The notes: generated by a model not told the origin, from the sequence alone. Shown: positions 51,001 through 58,898, numbered from the stretch's first letter. The stretch: 64,000 nucleotides of DNA from Luidia sarsii (GCA_949987565.1 OX465118.1:9434723-9498722), one strand, 5' to 3'. Program-made: numbers and translations.

Positions 51001-52724
51001 GCTTTTTTCGGTGGTATTGTTTTAAAGGGGATGAGGCCCTTCATTGCAGACTTTCCTCTGATTAGTGACAAATAGGCTCTGGCGTGATTTTTGTAACAGG
51101 AGAAATCAAATACAACTCACTCTTAGTCAAACTAGAGGGCCTGACGTTTGGATCCTAGCAGGATCTTTCTCTTTGCCTTTGAGAAAGGTCCTGCTAGGAT
51201 TGAAATGTACGTCAGGCCCTCTAACTTTTGAGATTGATGTATTGCAGGTCATTTAAGTCAGTGAGCAGTTTGCAATGTTCAGTTTTTTTAATTAACTTTG
51301 TCAAAGTAGAGTAAAATGCAAAAAAGGTTACAAACTGCTTACTGACTCAAATTACCAAAATGCAAATATCAAAAATTCGGAGGGCCTGAGTTTTTTTTTA
51401 TCCTAGCAGGACCTATCTCAAAGGCAAGGTCCTGCTAGGATAGAAACGTCAGGCCCTACAAAATCCTTTTTTATCTTTGTCAAACTGGAAGATGATTGGT
51501 TGAATAGCGGAGGTACTCAAACTCTGGAAGAAGTCGAGGCAGAGGCAGGCCTCAAAGCAGCCAATCCACTCCCTGGAGCCAATCAGAGAGGCCTCCTTGT
51601 CGCCCATGGCAACCAAGGCGCGCTGGACGTCCCCTAGACTTGGCTCAGTCTGCCGGACATTTTGTCCGAGGGAATGGTTGTTAAGCCTCACCCAGGAACA
51701 GAGGGTTTGTAGGGTGCGATATCCACAACCCCATCCCTTGGGGGAGAGGGGGGAGGACAAACAATTTTTGATAAGCCGCTAAAAAATAATCATTTTAATG
51801 AATATTCAATTGATCAAAATAGTGGGAAAATATCACTCAACCAGGAGTTGAAACTGAGACCTCTGGTTTACAAACTTTAAACCACTGGGTCTAAGATTCA
51901 AATCTCAGGTCAAATATTCACTCCTACTGTCACTAATAACTTCCAAGTAAGTTTCCCTTTCCTCTATTTGTTTGAAAGTCGAAAAGAAAATGGCTAAATC
52001 AACTACAAAATGCATGAATGGAATACACACATGAATAAATGGGTACTCTGTAGAAAGATGCTTATTTTCACTTCACAAAAAAATTGCTAAGTTACAGCAG
52101 TTACAAGACCACACTGAGAAATGACAATACTTCAGAAATAGATGAGACAATAGTCCTAATTTATGTGTAAAATTGCCTTAAAGCCCCTACACAACATTGG
52201 TAAGATCGAAAAACAGAAATGTTCACAGATTTACATGAAACTTATACAGTTTGAAGATGGGTATAGTAGAAACCTCGCACTTAAATATTGTTTCTGCCTA
52301 AAATGGTGTACATGTATTTTGGGAGAAAAGAGTAAAAGAAATCGTTTACGTCTCACCGAGATCTAAAGTATTTCTTGGAACAGTACGGCGTTGAATACTT
52401 CATTTTTGCAAACCGAATGAAGTGGTTTTCACTATTTTCTCGAGACTCGGTCTGCCGATTGAGCTGAAATTTTCACAGGTGTGCTATTTCATGCATTATG
52501 TTGGATCAGACAATGTACGAATGCTATTCTTTGACCTCCACAAATGTTGTGTAGGGGCTTTAAAGGGCGGTCTTGTTTTGTCATCTAGACCTTACTCTGT
52601 CATCCACTCCATCACAGCCATAGTGGTAGTACAGGTAGTCACCGGTCACCGTGGCAACCTCCCCCTCCCCATCCTCCCCATGGGGGAGTGGAAGGTCCTC
52701 ATGAATATTCAGTAGCCTTGCCAT
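48035..52724 (-). CDS. UFSP1: UFM1-specific protease, UFSP1-like (peptidase C78), five coding exons
   Basis: Cysteine protease that matures the ubiquitin-like protein UFM1 and can remove it from targets. Exons (minus strand): 52724-52596, 51736-51523, 50512-50410, 49424-49348, 48181-48035. Exon 1 (43 codons) starts [14 protein letters not shown] and ends [12 protein letters not shown] with donor GTAAGG. Exon 2 starts [15 protein letters not shown], holding the catalytic Cys (about residue 47), then [15 protein letters not shown]. Exon 3 encodes [14 protein letters not shown] to GSPIMMG, exon 4 [12 protein letters not shown], exon 5 DPHFYG (catalytic Asp and His) and the terminal FYNLCLP. Exons 3-4 and 4-5 join in frame at GT/AG sites. 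Exon 2 to 3 does not: the nearest donor is phase 1 (CAGA|GTTTGAG) and the acceptor phase 0. Total is about 222 residues, close to UFSP1 and far shorter than UFSP2. Introns of about 0.9-1.2 kb are full of repeats. Family assignment is confident; UFSP1 rather than a short UFSP2 is inferred. Confidence 0.85.
48572..48802 (+). repeat. (AGTC)n microsatellite with AATC-variant edges
   Basis: A nearly pure CAGT/AGTC core (about 48665-48790) is flanked on both sides by interspersed CAATC and CAACC variants. It lies in the last intron of the UFSP1-like gene. Open frames of SVSQ repeats here are artefacts. Confidence 0.95.
49111..49261 (-). mobile_element. foldback element, 31-bp terminal inverted repeats, with hammerhead-like core
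   Basis: Ends read AGGAAAGTTTGCGGTGACAC and its near-exact inverse, about 31 bp each. Between them, on the minus strand at 49164-49192, is CTGATGA, one C, GGCCAG, a 6-nt loop, CTGGTC, then GAAA: the conserved bases of a hammerhead ribozyme around a six-pair helix II with one G-U. There is one extra nucleotide between the core and the helix. It sits in the last intron of the UFSP1-like gene, overlapping no exon. It shares its ends with copies near 49855, 50260, 56033, 58899 and 63213. Confidence 0.7.
49562..49635. mobile_element. tRNA-like SINE piece with promoter-like boxes on both strands
   Basis: Minus strand: A box TGGCTGAGGGT (about 49602-49612) and B box GGGTTCAAGTCCC (49564-49576). Plus strand: TGGCTTAAAAT (49585) and B box TGTTCGAGTCCC (49622-49633). 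Both A-to-B distances are about 7 nt shorter than in tRNA. A similar two-way arrangement lies at 51840-51915. This is intron DNA of the UFSP1-like gene. Confidence 0.45.
49855..49972 (+). mobile_element. foldback-family copy, 5' side degraded
   Basis: Plus-strand TTGATGA (49867-49873), a GGGAGAG hairpin and GAAA (49894-49897) match the core of the family, with C3 changed to T. It ends in CATGGTGCCATCGCAAACCT (49953-49972), the family terminus. The left inverted repeat is not recognisable. Confidence 0.5.
50260..50373 (-). mobile_element. foldback-family copy, inverted relative to 49855
   Basis: Contains GACACCATGTACGTTATCTC (50270-50289), family-specific CTCTGAAAAAG, and on the minus strand CCGACGA (50362-50368), a hairpin and GAAA (50335-50338). 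The core has one substitution (C for T at the second position). Together with 49855 it forms two opposed copies in one UFSP1 intron. Confidence 0.5.
50884..50975 (-). repeat. single-arm copy of a foldback family (CCTGCTAGGAT type)
   Basis: The minus strand carries AAGGTCCTGCGAGGATCGAA, and the neighbouring sequence (TGCAATACATGAATCTCAAA on plus) matches the flank of copies at 51134, 51379 and 62563. Confidence 0.5.
51134..51222. repeat. foldback element (CCTGCTAGGAT type)
   Basis: Arms of about 38 bp run from AGAGGGCCTGACGTTTGGAT to the inverse ending ACGTCAGGCCCTCT, around a short TTTGCCTTT loop. It is in the second intron of the UFSP1-like gene. Confidence 0.7.
51379..51458. repeat. foldback element (CCTGCTAGGAT type), second copy
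   Basis: Arms GGAGGGCCTGAG..TATCCTAGCAGGACCT and AGGTCCTGCTAGGATA..TCAGGCCCT surround ATCTCAAAGGCA. It ends about 65 bp from exon 2 of the UFSP1-like gene. Confidence 0.7.
51840..51915. mobile_element. degenerate tRNA-like SINE piece, boxes on both strands
   Basis: GTTTCAACTCC on minus and GATTCAAATCTC on plus flank CTGGTTTACAAACTTTAAACC, itself nearly palindromic. Layout as at 49562, with weaker matches. Confidence 0.35.
52176..52566. mobile_element. 391-bp foldback/MITE with 23-bp inverted ends
   Basis: Starts CCTTAAAGCCCCTACACAAC and ends with the inverse GTTGTGTAGGGGCTTTAAAGG (one extra T). The internal part contains CCGATTGAGCTGAAATTTTC and CACAGGTGTGCTATTTCATG, which I remember from abundant sea-star elements of similar build. 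It fills almost half of the first intron of the UFSP1-like gene and ends 30 bp from exon 1. I see no clear target duplication. Confidence 0.7.
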
Positions 52725-52744
52725 ACTGTCGAGGCCAACCAGGC

Positions 52745-53270
52745 TTTGACGATAGTTGACAGGTACATGTACTGTACCTTCGTGAAAAAAGTTGGATTGA
52801 AAGTTTGAATTTGAGACTAAAAGAAGTAAAAATTACCTGACATTCACTTACCCTAACCAAGTCACTTTTGACCCGCTCTGCAAAAAGGTGCATGAAGTTT
52901 GCACACGGCTAAACATATGTAATGGCGTGTTCAATGTGTAATGGGGGGAAATTGAAGATAATATTGGTAATACCAAATATTTAAGACAGGGTGTTCAAAA
53001 AACGTCACTGTGATCTGGTGAAATGAGTTATCTTTCCGCCCAATGAATGACTCACTGCACAGAGATTATAAGAAAAGATGACGACAAGCCGACACGAAAA
53101 TGATTGAATTTTCATTTTTTTTTTAATCTAATCTAAGGTCCACCCGGTATGCTTGTACAAATTAATTCTACAATTTAAGGTACCGGGTATCATCTAATTA
53201 ATGCAATAATATTAAAATAATAAGGCCGCAAAAACAGTTCTGCGTCCGATTACATGGCATTTCAAAATAG
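52745..53270. other. spacer upstream of the UFSP1-like start, no gene recognised
   Basis: AT-rich sequence without a TATA box, CpG island or conserved frame that I can defend. The frame of exon 1 stays open some way upstream of the chosen Met at 52724, so an earlier start or upstream exon is possible. Confidence 0.4.
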
Positions 53271-53277
53271 GGCAATC

Positions 53278-53388
53278 CGAGTAACTTGGACCATGGAGGT
53301 AGTGCTTGGACCTGACAAGTCACCCTTTTTTATCGAAATTTTAAATTTCGATAAAAAAGGGTTACTAGTCGGGTCCAAGTTACTCGGG
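53278..53388. repeat. long hairpin / inverted repeat
   Basis: CCGAGTAACTTGGACC at the left pairs with GGTCCAAGTTACTCGG at the right, and the centre CACCCTTTTTTATCGAAATTT pairs with AAATTTCGATAAAAAAGGGT. A short unpaired stretch (about 53293-53308) lies on the left arm only. Confidence 0.8.
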
Positions 53389-53768
53389 TAGGTTAGGTAG
53401 GTAGGGATTTTTTTTCCATGGAGGCAAATTACACATTTAATTTTTATCATCATTATTTCCCGATAAACAAATTTGGGTCGCATCTTCAGTTTTCGACATA
53501 CTGGAGCAAAAAACACACACCAACGACCGTACCACAGGGTCCATACTAACTTACCTTTATTACTACTACTACTAGTACTGTAGTAGTACTAGCGGGACAT
53601 TGTTAAGACATTACACCTGCCTTCCGAGATCCAACCATCCATGTGCTCCATCGAAAAGAAACAACAATAATTATTTATATACAATACCGCCCTCAAGAGA
53701 CGGAAAGTGGCCAGCCAGATCAAGTCGAAATAATATACCGCACTCAATGACCACCAAGCTGTCAAAAT

Positions 53769-54153
53769 TGTGACCCGGCACAGCGACATGAGGAATATCC
53801 CACCAAAACACTTTTCGAGTAAACAACGCCTGAAGTCAAAGTATCTTCTCAATTCGAAAAACAAAAAAAATATTATGTCCAAAGGATTTTTCCGAAATCC
53901 GTCTCTAAATGTTGAAAAAACGAGGATTTCGGGGGAGTGTTTGTGTACTGTTTTCATGAAAATGTAAAGTTCCTGCCTTTTTGAATGGCCGCTTTTGACG
54001 AGTTATACTGGTGCTGCTATAATTATTGTGTCTGGTACCAAATGGACGAGCGAAGTCCCCTTGTACTATTTATGACAGAGTTCACACGGAAATAATTTGG
54101 ATATCATTTGAAAGCTAATGGTATACTCTTTCCTATCATTGTGCCGGGTCACA
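53769..54153. mobile_element. MITE with TGTGACCCGGCACA ends, copy 1 (385 bp)
   Basis: Perfect 14-bp terminal inverted repeats. The body holds AAGTCAAAGTATCTTCTCAA, CGAAATCCGTCTCTAAATG, AATGGCCGCTTTTGA and GGTACCAAATGGACGAGCG, all shared with the copies at 54556 and 59509. Short open frames inside are repeat sequence. Confidence 0.85.
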
Positions 54154-54167
54154 ATTATTATTTGACT

Positions 54168-54293
54168 CTAGGCTGGTTCCCGTCGCCTACCTGGTTTTCA
54201 GACGTCTCACGATTTCAGAGGACATGAGACGTCTGGAGACAGGTAGAGGAGGGGAACCAGCCATAAAGTTATAACTCTATGGAACCAGCCTAG
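54168..54293. mobile_element. 126-bp MITE with 13-bp inverted ends and 7-bp target duplication
   Basis: CTAGGCTGGTTCC at 54168 and GGAACCAGCCTAG at 54281 are exact inverses. TTTGACT directly precedes (54161-54167) and directly follows (54294-54300) the element. An inner hairpin CAGACGTCTCA/TGAGACGTCTG is also present, as is a second GGGGAACCAGCC end at 54251. Trimming one base would make the duplication 8 bp, as in hAT elements; superfamily is unresolved. Confidence 0.85.
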
Positions 54294-54300
54294 TTTGACT

Positions 54301-54555
54301 CATGACCCCCCTCCCCTAAACAAAAATTAATTCATTTACCTTTAACCAATTAACATTAACCGTTTATAACTATTTACGACCTATCTATACATGTACATGT
54401 AGTTTAGTTATTTGAGAGGATACTCCAGGCCCCGCCTAGTCTGTACTTATTTTGCTATTGCACAATATAATTTTCTATTTGCAAAATATTATTAAAATCC
54501 TTTTCCAGAAATAAAGCAAAGTTAATGATCAACTCATGAAGATCAAGAATATTTG
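54301..54555. other. spacer with no recognised feature
   Basis: AT-rich, with a short TACATGTACATGTA palindrome near 54389. Nothing coding seen. Confidence 0.4.
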
Positions 54556-54917
54556 TTTTTGTATTTTCGGAAAGTTAATGTATTGGAGGATATTATGTCC
54601 AAAGGGTTGTTCCGAAATCCGTCTCTAAATGTTGAAAAAAAACGAGGATTTCGGGGGAGTGTTTGTGTACTGTTTTCATGAAAATGTAAAGTTCCTGCCT
54701 TTTTGAATGGCCGCTTTTGGGGAGTTAGACTGGTGCTGCTATATTGTGTCTGGTACCAAATGAATGAGCGAAGTCCCCTTGTACTATTTACAACGAAGTT
54801 CACACGGAAATAATTTTGATACCATTTGAAAGCTAATGGTATACTCTTTCACATCATTAGAAAATCTGAAAATCTCAAAAGTGGGGGTTATTCCTCATTA
54901 TTCTGTGTCGGGTCACA
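54556..54917. mobile_element. TGTGACCCGGCACA element, copy 2, 5' truncated
   Basis: Begins inside the element at TTTGTATTTTCGGAAAG and runs to the right end CTGTGTCGGGTCACA (one change from the consensus end). The left end is missing. Confidence 0.8.
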
Positions 54918-54927
54918 TATAAGTACG

Positions 54928-54970
54928 GTAACGGTCTCATCTGAGAATGGGACCCAGATCAGACCGTTAC
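54928..54970. repeat. hairpin, 16-bp arms
   Basis: GTAACGGTCTCATCTG and CAGATCAGACCGTTAC pair at 15 of 16 positions around an 11-nt loop. It starts 10 bp after the end of the previous element. Confidence 0.75.
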
Positions 54971-55306
54971 ACCTGGTTATCAACTCCTGACGTCACCAAG
55001 GACAGCCTCCATGGGGGCGTGGCTGCTCCCCCTTCCAAACATAAATTAATGATTTTGTTTTACCCTTTTTCCAAAAGTATACAAAAATGCATGAATGTAT
55101 ATACTGACACCACCGTAGGCCTAATAATTATTTTAAAAGAAAAAATCCAAACTGCATTGCAGTTGATATTTCAGGATTTTCACCTTAATCCTTAGGTGTT
55201 TTACTAGTTCTAAAACTGTTTTCTTTTCTGTTGTGAAAGCAGCTTCACTGGTAGCCTTGTCCAAGGCGATCTCTCCTGTACGGCTTCGGGCAGAGATCCG
55301 GTGTCA

Positions 55307-55633
55307 TGCCAAATAGTGTCCACTCATTAGCATACTGATCGCTGATTGGTCCAATACGTATGACATTCAACCACCGTGGTTGGGGTATGGTTGCGCACTA
55401 CACACGCATTGTGTATGGTTGCTGGCCTAACACACGCAACGTTGGGCACTTTGGTACCGTTGGACCCTAACTGTAACCGTAACGCTAACCCTAACCCAAA
55501 CAACCCTAATCCTAACCCTAATCCTAATCCCAATCCTAATTCTAATCCAAACCCTAACCCTAACGACCCTAATCCTAGTCCTAACGCTAACCAATCAGCG
55601 ATCAGTATGCTAATGAGCGGACAGTATTTGGCA
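55307..55633. mobile_element. foldback element with telomere-like internal repeats
   Basis: Inverted ends of 44 bp: 55307-55350 (TGCCAAATAGTGTCC to GCTGATTGGT) and 55590-55633, differing at two positions; a weaker match of GTGTC continues outside. The interior at 55467-55592 is a degenerate run of CTAACCCTAAC/CTAATCC units related to the animal telomere repeat TTAGGG. Nothing codes for a protein. Confidence 0.8.
55467..55592 (+). repeat. interstitial degenerate telomere-like (CCCTAA)n tract
   Basis: Twenty or so hexamer-like units, mainly CCCTAA, CCCTAAT, CCTAAT and CGCTAA, with frequent substitutions. It lies wholly inside the 55307-55633 foldback, so it is not a chromosome end. Confidence 0.85.
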
Positions 55634-55777
55634 GGGACACTTTTTGGCAGGACACCGGGCCAAACTAAACGCACGGAAACCACGGCACAACGGCACTACC
55701 ACTCGGACGGGTCCAAGCTGTACAAGGCCCGCAGACCACGACTCAGCCAAGGCTACTTCTCTGCTTGAATAAAATAA

Positions 55778-56029
55778 TGTGACCCGGCACAGCATAATGA
55801 GGAATAACCCCCACTTTTGAGTTTTTGAGAATTTCTAATTGTGTAAAAGAGTATACCATTAGCTTTCAAATGATATCAAAATATAATATCCTCTAATACT
55901 TAAAATTTCCGAAAATACCAAAAAAAAAATTGATTTGTAATCGAATTGTGAAGATACTTTAACTTCAGGCGTTGTTTACTCAAGAAGTGTTTTGGTGAAA
56001 TATTCCTCATGTCGTTGTGCCGGGTCACA
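55778..56029. mobile_element. TGTGACCCGGCACA element, copy 3 (252 bp, internally deleted, inverted)
   Basis: Both ends are intact. The order of internal blocks (AAGTGGGGG-type first, ACGCCTGAAGT-type last, read inverted) shows opposite orientation to copies 1, 2 and 4, and about 200 bp of the middle are missing. It stops 3 bp before the next foldback element. Confidence 0.8.
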
Positions 56030-56032
56030 AAT

Positions 56033-56152
56033 AGGTTTGCGGTGACAGCATGTACATTCTCCTTTGTGAGTAAGTGTGGTTCTGAAAAGAACCGGAGGAA
56101 CTCGACGTTTCGAACAGTGTACTCTGTTCGTCTTCAGTCTCCATGCAAACCT
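56033..56152 (-). mobile_element. foldback element with hammerhead-like core, copy near sulfotransferase 3' end
   Basis: Starts AGGTTTGCGGTGACAGCATG and closes CCATGCAAACCT. On the minus strand, 56108-56137 reads CTGAAGA, C, GAACAG, six-nt loop, CTGTTC, GAAA, with a perfect six-pair helix. Hammerhead position 7 is variable, so CTGAAGA still fits the core consensus. One extra C before the helix is again present. It ends 75 bp from the sulfotransferase stop codon and may be part of its 3' UTR. Confidence 0.7.
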
Positions 56153-56226
56153 TCGAATCTCACTTCTCTGGTTGTTATAAAGTTCCCTTCGAGTTGATAG
56201 CGCGTGGATATTCAAAAGCGTCCCCG

Positions 56227-57667
56227 TCACTGTAAAATGGTCTGCATCGTGTCCATGAAGGAATAGCCGAACAATTCGTAGTCTCTCTGGTAGAGCTGGG
56301 ACAATCCACGCAGAACTTCCAGCGGCACTTTGGCGAGCTCTGTCCGCAACGACCGCGCTGCCGCGGACGGCTGGTACCGGGGGAAAGTCACCGAGTCCCC
56401 CAGGGAGAGCCAGCGCAGCAGGTAGGGTCCCTCCAGGGCCAGAGCCTCGAAGCGACCGATGAACTGGTAGTCCATCTGGCAGGGGCCCACGATCTCGCTC
56501 TGGGGCAGGAAGCGATCGGAGAAGGTGTCCAGCTCGTGGTGGGGGCCAAGCGACGTCACGCAGCGCGCAAACTCGGCGAAGGTGGCGTTGCCCGGCGTGC
56601 TGCACGGGTCTTCCCCGCTGTCCACGCTGTCCCCGATCATCGCGCCGCGTCTCCTCCTCAGGGACCAGGCGCGGCCGAGGTAGTCGCGCCACCGGTCGCG
56701 CCGGTCCCCCGCCCCGCCGTCCCTGAACGCGTGCAGCCAGGCGGATACCAGGCGGGTGACCGGTTCCCGGACGAAGACCACTCTCCGGTAGGACTCGAGT
56801 CTGGCGTCCCGCTCCTCCGCCGAGTACCCGTCCAGCCTCGTGTAGCTGCGGGAACCGTTCTCGGCGAGGCGGCTCGTCACCAGCTCGGACAGGAGTTGCT
56901 TGAAGGCCGCCGAGGCGACCTTGGGGACGGAGCCGAAGAGGAGCCGGTGAGAGTCCAGAACGAGGACGTGACCCATGAAGGGCGCCGCCGGGTAGCCCTC
57001 GGCACGACGGCGGGGGACCCGGAGGCGCGAGCAGGCCGAGGCTAAGGCCCGCCGCCGCCTGGCTAGCTCGCGGGCCAGCACCGCGTCCGTCCCGTCCGAG
57101 GTGTCCTCAGCGGGCGACGAGTTGGACCCGTGCCCAAGCGGGTAGGGTTCGCTCACCGCAGCCGAAGCGGGCACCAGCTTGCCTTCAGAAGAGGACGCCC
57201 TTTGCCTGGTACCCGGCTTTTCTCCCTGCGCCTCTGCTGAGGTAGACACTGAACGATGAAACAATGGTGGCATTGTCAGAAACAGATCGCTCAAAGGAAA
57301 ATCATTATCACACCAACTTCAAATAATTATTTCTTTTATTTGGGCAAGATTAGCGATGATCATGTAGTTACGGATACATTTCTCACAGAAACTGTAGGCC
57401 TTTTATTAATAGAAATAAATGGATGATAAAGTACCGATACGAATTCCTTTTAAAAATCTCTTCTTGCTGGCAAAATATTAATTGTTGAGGTAATGACCAA
57501 AAAAGTACTTAAAATAATGGGATAATTCTCCGGCAGGAATTCTCACCGAATCTGGTCGTTGTGTGCAACCTCACGACGAACCAGCCAATGTTTAGAATCA
57601 ATGCACCAAACGTGACCAGGAAAATGCCCAGAGGTACGAAGCGATAGATGAGCTTGCCAACACGCAT
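56227..57667 (-). CDS. carbohydrate sulfotransferase (CHST8-14/HNK-1 sulfotransferase family), two coding exons
   Basis: Golgi enzyme moving sulfate from PAPS to a glycan. Exons (minus): 57667-57547 and 57248-56227, joined at a GTGAGA donor and TTCAG acceptor in phase 1; 1143 nt give 380 residues. Exon 1 encodes a short basic cytoplasmic start (MRVGKLIYRF) and a membrane span at about residues 6-32, i.e. type II topology. Exon 2: PAPS 5'-phosphosulfate site SVPKVASAAFK (147-157), 3'-phosphate site VVFVREPVTRLVSAW (197-211), TFAEFARCV (263), PCQMDYQFIGRFE (296), and the typical end LYQRDYELFGYSF (359). N-glycosylation sequons lie at 83, 171 and 261. The usual Cys-Thr-Asn after PKVA is replaced by Ser-Ala-Ala. 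Exon 2 is strikingly GC-rich beside AT-rich flanks. The exon-2 frame also extends to 57294, but those 46 bases look intronic. Acceptor sugar and exact paralogue cannot be told. Confidence 0.85.
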
Positions 57668-57689
57668 GACTGGACCGAGATATTTCTGT

Positions 57690-57800
57690 GGAATAGATGG
57701 AAAGAATGTATTGGATGGATGGATGTATATAGGGATGAATGGATTGGAGGGATGGATGTTAGATGAATGGATTGGAGAGATGGGTGGACGCATGCATGCA
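57690..57800. repeat. degenerate (GGAT)n microsatellite
   Basis: Imperfect GGATGGATGGATG units with GAATGGATTGGA interruptions and a GCATGCATGCATA tail. It abuts the acceptor in front of sulfotransferase coding exon 1 (exon start 57685). Confidence 0.8.
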
Positions 57801-57866
57801 TACATGCAAGCATTGTAATTGAGATGAATAAGATAACAAGCGAGTCTGTCTATCTCTTCTGGGGAT

Positions 57867-58051
57867 GGCTTCCACAAAGCCTATACGATGCATCGTAACT
57901 CAACTTACGATGTATAACACATTACGCTGTATGGTTTATGTGCATCGCTCATTGTCTTGCGATTGATCGTAAGTTACGATGGCTTTGGCGAAATCGACTA
58001 TAAGTAGTCGATCTCACCAAACTCATCGTATACTTACGATCAATCGCACTA
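57867..58051. mobile_element. foldback element of the TTACGATGCATCGTAA type with an inverted partial copy
   Basis: 57867-57995 matches 60910-61049: CACAAAGCC, ACGATGCATCGTAACTCAAC, TATGGTTTATGTGCATCGCT, GATTGATCGTAAGTTACGAT, GAAATCGAC. A reversed piece of the right end follows at 58011-58051. It probably lies in the 5' intron of the sulfotransferase gene. Confidence 0.75.
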
Positions 58052-58258
58052 ACAATGGAGGACGCAAAAGAAACCATACGGCCTATCATAATTTCCTTTT
58101 TCAGAGTCAATGAATACTCAGTTTCCTTTCAGAATCATAACTCTTTCCTAAAAAAACAAACCAGGACCCTATAATTCCCTCCGTGGGCCTACTGCGGTGA
58201 AGTGAATCATGAAAATTGGCCGGTCCACCAGAACTTTAAAACCCCGTTAAATACTCAC

Positions 58259-58600
58259 CTACAAACACCGGTTCTATCTGTCTGCTCTTCCCGTTGTTTC
58301 AATATTTATCCCGGTGGCGACCAGGCCCACTAATTGGCACTTCCCGGGGTCGTCTAAGTACGGCCCATGTCCCGAGGGCAGAGAGGGAGCTAGTGATTTA
58401 AAAGCGACGACAGTGAAACAGACAGTTAGCATAGATTTGAGACTGATAACCGAGACACGTATAATTGTATAGGTTCGCGATGTCGCCTGCAACTGTATAA
58501 AATTATCTCGCTCGTCAGCGGAGTTTGTTTGCAGTACGCACGACAGATATAGATACAGAGATGTGCACCGTCTGAGTTGTGCCAGCGAAGAAAACGACAA
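58259..58600 (-). other. possible 5' untranslated exon and promoter region of the sulfotransferase
   Basis: A strong donor AG|GTGAGTAT occurs on the minus strand at 58259/58258, and a plausible acceptor (TTCCACAG at 57686) precedes the first coding exon, which has only 18 nt before its ATG. A spliced leader exon ending at 58259 is therefore likely, but its start is a guess. A minus-strand open frame here (58274-58690) has no recognisable domain. Confidence 0.35.
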
Positions 58601-58898
58601 CGACCAACATGGCCACTGTGTATCGGGTCTCGTTGGAGAAAAAAAAACACACCCCCAAAGAACAAAGGCAAGTTTCACAGCCAAGAACAATGACGACGGT
58701 AACCGATTGTCGCTGCCTTTTGTTATGCTAAGCGTGTCAAACAGCTTGCACGTAAATCCAGCGTGGAGTGAATCAGGCTGATCGATCGGTGACTCGTGAC
58801 GAGTTGTTGGTCATTCTAATGTTTGCAAATAAATTGTTATATGAATGAATAAATCACCAAATAAAGAATGTCCTTACCTTTATGATAATTGGATTAAT

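Noticed and set aside
53589..54803. Minus-strand frames containing TLPRNPRFF-type peptide in two places
   Set aside because: Both lie in copies of the TGTGACCCGGCACA element; a non-coding MITE repeated at 59653.
55467..55592. Chromosome end
   Set aside because: The CCCTAA-like tract is short, degenerate and enclosed by inverted repeats with ordinary sequence on both sides.
56536..57045. 169-codon plus-strand frame opposite the sulfotransferase
   Set aside because: Antisense shadow of a GC-rich coding exon; composition is Arg/Ala/Gly/Val-rich with no motif.
57249..57294. Start of the sulfotransferase at 57294 (a 355-residue protein)
   Set aside because: That start gives no membrane anchor. 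Splicing at TTCAG to the exon at 57667-57547 keeps frame and supplies a type II anchor, as expected for the family.
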